Below, piece after piece: positions 51,080 to 52,795 of a stretch of DNA of 52,795 nucleotides. A program made the position numbers and the translations under genes. The stretch is taken from positions 1-52,795 of the forward strand of contig JAFQZN010000042.1 of the NCBI GenBank assembly GCA_017405865.1. Direction: 5' to 3'. This stretch comes from Oscillospiraceae bacterium. Its GTDB lineage: Bacteria > Bacillota > Clostridia > Oscillospirales > Oscillospiraceae. Positions within the stretch are counted from its first letter, which is position 1, and each line of letters begins with the position of its first letter. The notes under the pieces are model-generated. The model did no database searches and had not been told where the DNA came from. It saw nothing but the letters and a program-made list of their open reading frames with translations.

Positions 51080-52795
51080 ATGGCAAAGTTTGTACCGCAG
51101 GAGGAGCTCTCCCTGGTCGACCAGGTGAGGATCCGCAGAGAAAAGCTGGCACAGCTGTGCGAGGATGGGAGAAACCCCTTTGCGCAGACAAAGTTTGACG
51201 TGACGACCACCAGCACAAAGATCAAAGAGCATTTTGACGAGATGGAAGGAAAGCAGGTCGCGATCGCAGGCCGCCTGATGAGCAAGCGCGGCATGGGCAA
51301 GGTGATTTTTGCCGACCTGCAGGACAGCGAAGGCCGCATCCAGCTCTACATCAAATTTGACGAAATGGAAGAGGCGGACTTTGAAGACTGCCGCAAGCTC
51401 GACATCGGCGACATCGTCGGCGTCAACGGCGACGTCTTCCGTACCCAGCGCGGCGAGATCTCCGTCCGTACGCACAAGGTCACGCTTTTGTCCAAAGCGC
51501 TGCTGCCGCTGCCGGATAAGTTTCACGGCCTGACGAACGTGGAAACGCGCTACCGCCAGCGCTACGTCGATCTGATCGCCAATCCCGAGGTCAAGGAAAC
51601 GTTCGTCAAGCGCAGCATGATCCTGCGCGAGCTTCGCGCCTTCCTCGACTCCAAGGGCTTCCTTGAGGTTGATACGCCGATCCTGACCCCGTTTGAGATC
51701 GGCGCGTCCGCGCGCCCGTTCTTCACCCATCACAATACGCTGAACATGGACATGGTCCTGCGCATTGAGACCGAGCTGTACCTGAAGCGGCTGGTCGTCG
51801 GCGGCATGGATCGCGTCTACGAGGTCGGCCGCATCTTCCGCAACGAGGGCATGGACCCGAAGCACAATCCGGAATTCACCACGATCGAGCTTTATCAGGC
51901 GTATACCGATTTCCACGGCATGATGGATCTGGTTGAGGAAATGATGAAGACCGTCGCGATGAAGGTCTGCGGCACCCTGCAGATCGAGTATCAGGGCATT
52001 CCTATCGACTTGAGTCACTGGGAGCGCATGACGATGATCGAGGCTGTCAAGAAGTATTCCGGCGTGGACTTCGCGGAAGTGAAGTCCGACGCGGAGGCGA
52101 TCGCTCTTGCCAAGGAGTATCACGTCGCGCTGCCCGAGCTTCCGACCAAGGGCGCGATCCTCGCGGAATTCTTCGATGCGTTCGTAGAGGAAAAGCTGAT
52201 CCAGCCGACCTTTATCTACGATTACCCTGTGGAAAACAGTCCGCTTGCCAAGCGCAAGCCGTCCGACCCCGCGTTCACGGAACGCTTTGAGTATTTCATC
52301 AATGCGACCGAATTCGGCAACGCATTTTCCGAGCTGAACGACCCGATCGACCAGAAGGCGCGCTTCGAGCGGCAGGTCGCCGAGCGCAGACAGCTCGATC
52401 CCAAGAGCAACGCACAGGTCGATTACGACTACGTCACCGCGCTGGAATACGGCCTTCCGCCCACGGGCGGCCTCGGCTTCGGCGTCGACCGACTGGTCAT
52501 GCTCCTGACGGACTCCGCCTCCATCCGCGACGTCCTGCTCTTCCCGACAATGAAACCTTTGGACAAGGAAAAGCCCGAAAAAGCCGAGACCAGGGCGGAA
52601 GAAAAGCCGGTTGAAGCGGCTCCTGTCGTCGAGGAAAAGATCGACTTTTCCAATGTCGTGATCGAGCCCTTGTTCCAGGAGCAGGTCGATTTTGAGACCT
52701 TCTCCAAGTCCGATTTCCGCGCAGTGAAGGTTCTCGAATGCGAGGCAGTACCCAAGTCCAAGAAGCTTTTAAAGTTCACTTTGGATGACGGTTCT
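51080..52795 (+). CDS. lysS: Lysyl-tRNA synthetase with added tRNA-binding domain (partial)
   Basis: The 572 residues seen have no stop before the window ends. The anticodon OB fold (about 60-150) is followed by the class II core: motif 2 YEVGRIFRNEGMDPKHNPEF and motif 3 GLGFGVDRLVML near residue 470. Typical LysRS ends at about residue 492 (FPTMKP). Here an acidic linker follows and from residue 537 (DFETFSKSDFRAVKVLECEA) an EMAP-II/Trbp111-type tRNA-binding OB domain begins. This domain is usual in MetRS. It follows greA on one transcript (SD GGAG before ATG). Confidence 0.93.
   Translation, partial: MAKFVPQEELSLVDQVRIRREKLAQLCEDGRNPFAQTKFDVTTTSTKIKEHFDEMEGKQVAIAGRLMSKRGMGKVIFADLQDSEGRIQLYIKFDEMEEADFEDCRKLDIGDIVGVNGDVFRTQRGEISVRTHKVTLLSKALLPLPDKFHGLTNVETRYRQRYVDLIANPEVKETFVKRSMILRELRAFLDSKGFLEVDTPILTPFEIGASARPFFTHHNTLNMDMVLRIETELYLKRLVVGGMDRVYEVGRIFRNEGMDPKHNPEFTTIELYQAYTDFHGMMDLVEEMMKTVAMKVCGTLQIEYQGIPIDLSHWERMTMIEAVKKYSGVDFAEVKSDAEAIALAKEYHVALPELPTKGAILAEFFDAFVEEKLIQPTFIYDYPVENSPLAKRKPSDPAFTERFEYFINATEFGNAFSELNDPIDQKARFERQVAERRQLDPKSNAQVDYDYVTALEYGLPPTGGLGFGVDRLVMLLTDSASIRDVLLFPTMKPLDKEKPEKAETRAEEKPVEAAPVVEEKIDFSNVVIEPLFQEQVDFETFSKSDFRAVKVLECEAVPKSKKLLKFTLDDGS

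Overview
The window reads as chromosomal DNA of a Gram-positive, probably anaerobic member of the Clostridia (Bacillota). An Oscillospiraceae-like lineage is my inference from moderately high G+C, dense packing, AGGAGG/GGTGAT ribosome sites, consensus sigma-A promoters (TTGACA-N17-TATAAT type), TTG/GTG starts, a YunB sporulation protein, RecD2, a MurT/GatD pair, an RibU gene with an FMN riboswitch, and a Na+-pumping oxaloacetate decarboxylase. I see no rRNA, tRNA, IS element, prophage or CRISPR array.

Layout. 1-190: a block of nested palindromes. 0.2-5.0 kb: a membrane-anchored TPR/LRR protein, a MATE exporter and two paralogous membrane proteins in tandem. 5.1-8.6 kb: a four-gene Na+-dependent oxaloacetate decarboxylase operon (alpha, small membrane subunit, separate biotin carrier, beta) only 34 bp behind a kinase-like/FN3 receptor gene (8.6-11.7 kb) whose catalytic Asp is Asn. 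A zinc-ribbon/Ig-like membrane protein diverges from the kinase through interleaved promoters. 13-18.3 kb: minus-strand envelope genes (PAP2, GtrA, small exported proteins, DUF896, an MFS/4-TM/exported-protein operon). 18.4-27.2 kb, plus strand: two coupled flavoproteins, then a small membrane protein, recD2, comF, mreB and a deacetylase-like protein. 27.2-35.5 kb, minus strand: ABC exporter, clostripain-family protein, O-antigen-ligase-like protein, and an acyl-CoA-synthetase/acyltransferase pair. 35.7-42.8 kb: pcrA, yunB, ligA, then murT and a gatD-like gene. 42.9-44.2 kb: ribU with its FMN riboswitch and a DUF4830 protein. 44.3-52.8 kb: rsuA-type pseudouridine synthase, PucR/CdaR-type regulator, ftsE-ftsX, M23 hydrolase activator, S41 protease, greA and a lysS that runs off the end.

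How genes work together. ftsE-ftsX with the coiled-coil M23 protein and the Ctp protease form a cell-wall-cleavage cassette. pcrA-yunB-ligA couples DNA repair genes translationally with a sporulation gene. murT and the gatD-like gene should be the lipid II amidation pair, but the glutaminase Cys and His are both missing, which is the most striking observation here. Other points worth a second look are the kinase-like protein with a broken HRD motif, the acid-activating enzyme coupled to a membrane acyltransferase, the lysyl-tRNA synthetase with an appended tRNA-binding domain, and several leader hairpins next to start codons.
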